This document shows, piece by piece, positions 12,824 through 14,913 of a stretch of 14,913 bases of DNA. The translations under genes and the position numbers were made by a program. A model generated the notes under the pieces. The model was not told where the DNA came from. It made no database searches and saw only the letters and a program-made list of their open reading frames with translations. Source of the stretch: an uncultured Corynebacterium sp. (GTDB taxonomy: Bacteria > Actinomycetota > Actinomycetes > Mycobacteriales > Mycobacteriaceae); contig NZ_CABTZR010000056.1 in the NCBI RefSeq assembly GCF_902489365.1, forward strand, positions 1 to 14,913, read 5' to 3'. How positions within the stretch are numbered: position 1 is the stretch's first letter; every line of letters starts with the position of its first letter.

Positions 12824-13438
12824 CTATTCGGCGGGTTGGATCTCGCTCTCGGTGACCCACTTGTGGTTGGTCATCGTCATCCCGTCGACGGTGAGATCAA
12901 CCATGTAGACCGTCTCCTCGGTGGAGTAATCGATGGTGGCCTCAGCACCCTTCATGCCGGACATGTGCTCGGCATCCAGGACAACGCTCGCCCCGTCGGG
13001 CAGGGGGGCCTGACCCGGATCGACGAGCTCCTCATGGACGACCCAGCGGTGGTCGGTAACCGGGGCCCCACCCTCGGTGGGGGTGTAGCTGACCGAATAG
13101 GTCGTGGTGTCAAACGCCCCGGAAATGGTGGCGGTGGCCCCGTCCATGCCGGGCATGTGGTCAGCGGTGAGGATGACCTCGGTGCCCACCGGGTACGTGG
13201 GATCCTCGGCCTCTTCAATGCCTGCCGGCGGTGCCCCGCCGTCGGCAGGGTGGTCGTGCCCGCCGTGCTCTTCGTCGGCAGTGGTGGTGTCTTCCTGGTG
13301 GGTCTCGTTGGTCTCTGCGGTTGCCGTCGTGGTGCTGGTGGTGTCGGCATCGTCAGAGTTGTCGGTGGCGTCGCTGCAGGCGGTCAGCGCCAGGGTGGAG
13401 GTCAGTACCAAGGTGGCGAGGGTAATGCTGCGTTTCAT
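12824..13438 (-). CDS. DUF1541 (YdhK-type) lipoprotein with two repeats, probable metal-binding partner
   Basis: A 204-residue exported lipoprotein. Signal peptide with lipobox L-T-A-C, lipidated C21; then an acidic Thr-rich linker with H-G-G-H-D-H (58-63). Two DUF1541 units follow, about residues 81-138 and 146-200. Each opens with a G-x-x-V-x-L strand and an H-M-x-G-M motif (H94-M-P-G-M98 and H158-M-S-G-M162) and ends in D/N-H-R/K-W-V (H130, H192). The His/Met pairs look suited to copper or another soft metal, which is inference. DUF1541 lipoproteins are often found beside copper or heavy-metal ATPases. I chose the ATG at 13438: it has AAAGGA six bases upstream, whereas an in-frame TTG at 13453 would use that ribosome site as coding sequence. 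The gene starts 47 bases after the ATPase stop, probably in one operon. Confidence 0.88.
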   Translation of the reverse strand: MKRSITLATLVLTSTLALTACSDATDNSDDADTTSTTTATAETNETHQEDTTTADEEHGGHDHPADGGAPPAGIEEAEDPTYPVGTEVILTADHMPGMDGATATISGAFDTTTYSVSYTPTEGGAPVTDHRWVVHEELVDPGQAPLPDGASVVLDAEHMSGMKGAEATIDYSTEETVYMVDLTVDGMTMTNHKWVTESEIQPAE

Positions 13439-13485
13439 GAGCGTTCCTTTCAAAGGTGGTGTGAGTTAGGGGTCGAGGGACAAGG

Positions 13486-14913
13486 TCAGTCAGTAACGGT
13501 TACGGGGGATATCGACCCACTGTGTTCCTCCTTCCCGTCGGTCGGAGCCAGGTGAGCCGGCTCCAGATCAATGCGGCGCAACAGCTGGGCGTTCAGTGCC
13601 ACCACGATGGTCGAGGCAGACATCAAGATCGCGCCCACGGCCGGGGACAGCACGAACCCGATCGGGGCAAGCACTCCGGCGGCCAGCGGCACGGCGAGGA
13701 TGTTGTAGCCAGAGGCCCAGATCAGGTTCTGGATCATCTTGCGGTAGCTGGCCTGGGACAGCTCAATCATCGACAGCACTGCCCGCGGGTCATCACTGGC
13801 TAGGACCACCCCGGCAGATTCCATGGCCACATCCGTGCCGGCACCGATGGCGATACCGACATCCGCGCGGGTCAGAGCGGGGGCGTCATTGACACCGTCA
13901 CCGACCATGGCCACGCTCAGGCCACGCTCCTGTAACTGGGTGACCTTGGTGTCCTTGTCCTGGGGCAGGACCTCGGCGAAGACCTCATCGATGCCTAAGT
14001 CCTGGCCAACCGCCTGGGCCACCTGCTGCGCGTCACCGGTGATCATCGCGACCTTCACCCCGCGGTCCTGCAGGGCTTTCACGGCGGCGCGGGATTCAGG
14101 GCGGATCTTGTCCTCGACGGCCACCGCACCGATGATCTGACCGTCGCGGACAATATGGAGCACTCCGGCCCCACGCCCGGTCCAGGCGCTGGTGGTGTCG
14201 GTGAGCTCGGCCGGGGTGGTGAGGTTGAACTCGCGCAGCATGTTCGGCCCACCCACGAGGATCTCAGCGCCATCGACAGTGGCCCAGACCCCGCGGCCGG
14301 AGGCGGCGGTGAAACCGGTTGCGCGTAGTGGGCGGCGTGAGGCCTCCGGGTGTGCGGCCGCGGCAGCCACGATGGCGCGGGCCACGGGGTGTTCACTATC
14401 GGCCTCGGCGGCGGCGGCCAGGGCCAGCAGGTGCCCTTCCGAAGTACCGGGCACCGGGGCGACACCGGTGACCGCGTGCGCACCCTCGGTCAGGGTGCCG
14501 GTTTTATCGAAGAGCACCACGTCGATGGTGCGCATCCGCTCGAGCGCCATCCGGTCCTTGATGAGCACCCCGGATTTCGCGGCCCGCTCGCTGGAGATCG
14601 CAATGACCAGCGGAATCGCCAGGCCCAGGGCGTGCGGACAAGCGATGACCAGCACCGTGACCGTGCGCACCACGACATCGTCCGGGCTGCCGATGATGGT
14701 CCACACCACCGCGGTGATCAGAGCGGAGATCAGCGCGAACCAGAACAACAACGCCGCCGCCCGATCCGCCAGGGCCTGGGCCCGGGAGGAGGACTCCTGG
14801 GCGTCGGCAACCATGCGTTGGATCCCGGCCAGGGCGGTGTCCCCGCCGGTAGCCTCCACCCGGATGCGAACGGCGTTGTCGGTGGCCATGGTACCGGCGA
14901 CCACCTTGTCACC
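13486..14913 (-). CDS. P1B-type metal-transporting ATPase, CPH (CopB-like) class, N-terminus outside window
   Basis: The frame is open to the right edge; about 475 C-terminal residues are visible out of a usual 650-750. In order: the end of the actuator domain; a membrane pair with C-P-H-A-L-G-L (visible residues about 92-98), the ion-binding motif of the P1B-3 class (CopB, Cu/Ag export); D136 in D-K-T-G-T-L-T, the phosphorylated aspartate; the nucleotide domain with H-P at about 175; T-G-D (about 292) and G-D-G-V-N-D (about 338-343); then the last two helices with N-L-I-W-A-S-G-Y-N and M-S-A-S-T-I-V-V-A-L-N-A, both typical of metal ATPases. All catalytic residues seen are intact. It should pump a metal, most likely copper, out of the cytoplasm. 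The usual His-rich N-terminus cannot be checked. Cation identity is inferred from the class. Confidence 0.92.
   Translation of the reverse strand, partial: GDKVVAGTMATDNAVRIRVEATGGDTALAGIQRMVADAQESSSRAQALADRAAALLFWFALISALITAVVWTIIGSPDDVVVRTVTVLVIACPHALGLAIPLVIAISSERAAKSGVLIKDRMALERMRTIDVVLFDKTGTLTEGAHAVTGVAPVPGTSEGHLLALAAAAEADSEHPVARAIVAAAAAHPEASRRPLRATGFTAASGRGVWATVDGAEILVGGPNMLREFNLTTPAELTDTTSAWTGRGAGVLHIVRDGQIIGAVAVEDKIRPESRAAVKALQDRGVKVAMITGDAQQVAQAVGQDLGIDEVFAEVLPQDKDTKVTQLQERGLSVAMVGDGVNDAPALTRADVGIAIGAGTDVAMESAGVVLASDDPRAVLSMIELSQASYRKMIQNLIWASGYNILAVPLAAGVLAPIGFVLSPAVGAILMSASTIVVALNAQLLRRIDLEPAHLAPTDGKEEHSGSISPVTVTD

Noticed and set aside
13439..13453. Longer lipoprotein start at an in-frame TTG (13453)
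   Set aside because: Those codons include the AAAGGA ribosome site; starting at 13438 gives a standard signal peptide with lipobox.
12243..14913. Attachment-site repeat of the tRNA-Leu 3' end
   Set aside because: I looked for a second copy of the T-arm and acceptor sequence to the right and saw none within the window.

Overview
The window looks like a Corynebacterium chromosome. It is GC-rich and has the actinobacterial order fhaA-fhaB-pstP-rodA-pbpA-pknA-pknB-crgA on the minus strand, with a tRNA-Leu(CAG) just outside fhaA. The protein sequences fit Corynebacterium better than Mycobacterium, but I cannot resolve the species from sequence alone.

Layout. Bases 1-727 (+) hold the 3' part of an HNH endonuclease gene of the DUF222/13E12 type. 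It converges on a two-component locus (796-2799, -) made of a NarL-type response regulator, a 70-residue secreted protein and a membrane histidine kinase. crgA (2815-3090, -) lies directly upstream of the kinase gene. From 3158 to 11967 (-) runs the cell-growth phosphosignalling operon: pknB, pknA, pbpA, rodA, pstP, fhaB and fhaA, listed from left to right but transcribed from right to left. tRNA-Leu(CAG) is at 12158-12242 (+). Beyond it the content changes to an accessory segment: a frameshifted IS6-type transposase remnant, a strong terminator-like hairpin, a lipoprotein with two DUF1541/YdhK units, and the C-terminal two thirds of a CPH-type (P1B-3, CopB-like) metal-transporting P-type ATPase cut by the right edge.

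How the genes work together. PknA and PknB are transmembrane Ser/Thr kinases, and PknB senses cell-wall fragments through extracytoplasmic PASTA domains. PstP reverses their phosphorylation, and FhaA and FhaB read phosphothreonines through FHA domains. RodA (SEDS glycosyltransferase) and PbpA (class B transpeptidase) form a peptidoglycan synthase pair, and CrgA helps recruit such enzymes to the septum. Most junctions inside this operon are stop/start overlaps, suggesting translational coupling. The accessory segment probably handles copper or a similar metal: the lipoprotein carries His/Met motifs outside the membrane next to the ATPase gene.

The least explained items are the small secreted protein encoded between a histidine kinase and its response regulator, the HPTT motif shared by the juxtamembrane segments of PknA and PknB, and a short His-rich reading frame between the lipoprotein gene and its terminator. 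I saw no CRISPR array, rRNA, prophage or intact insertion sequence.
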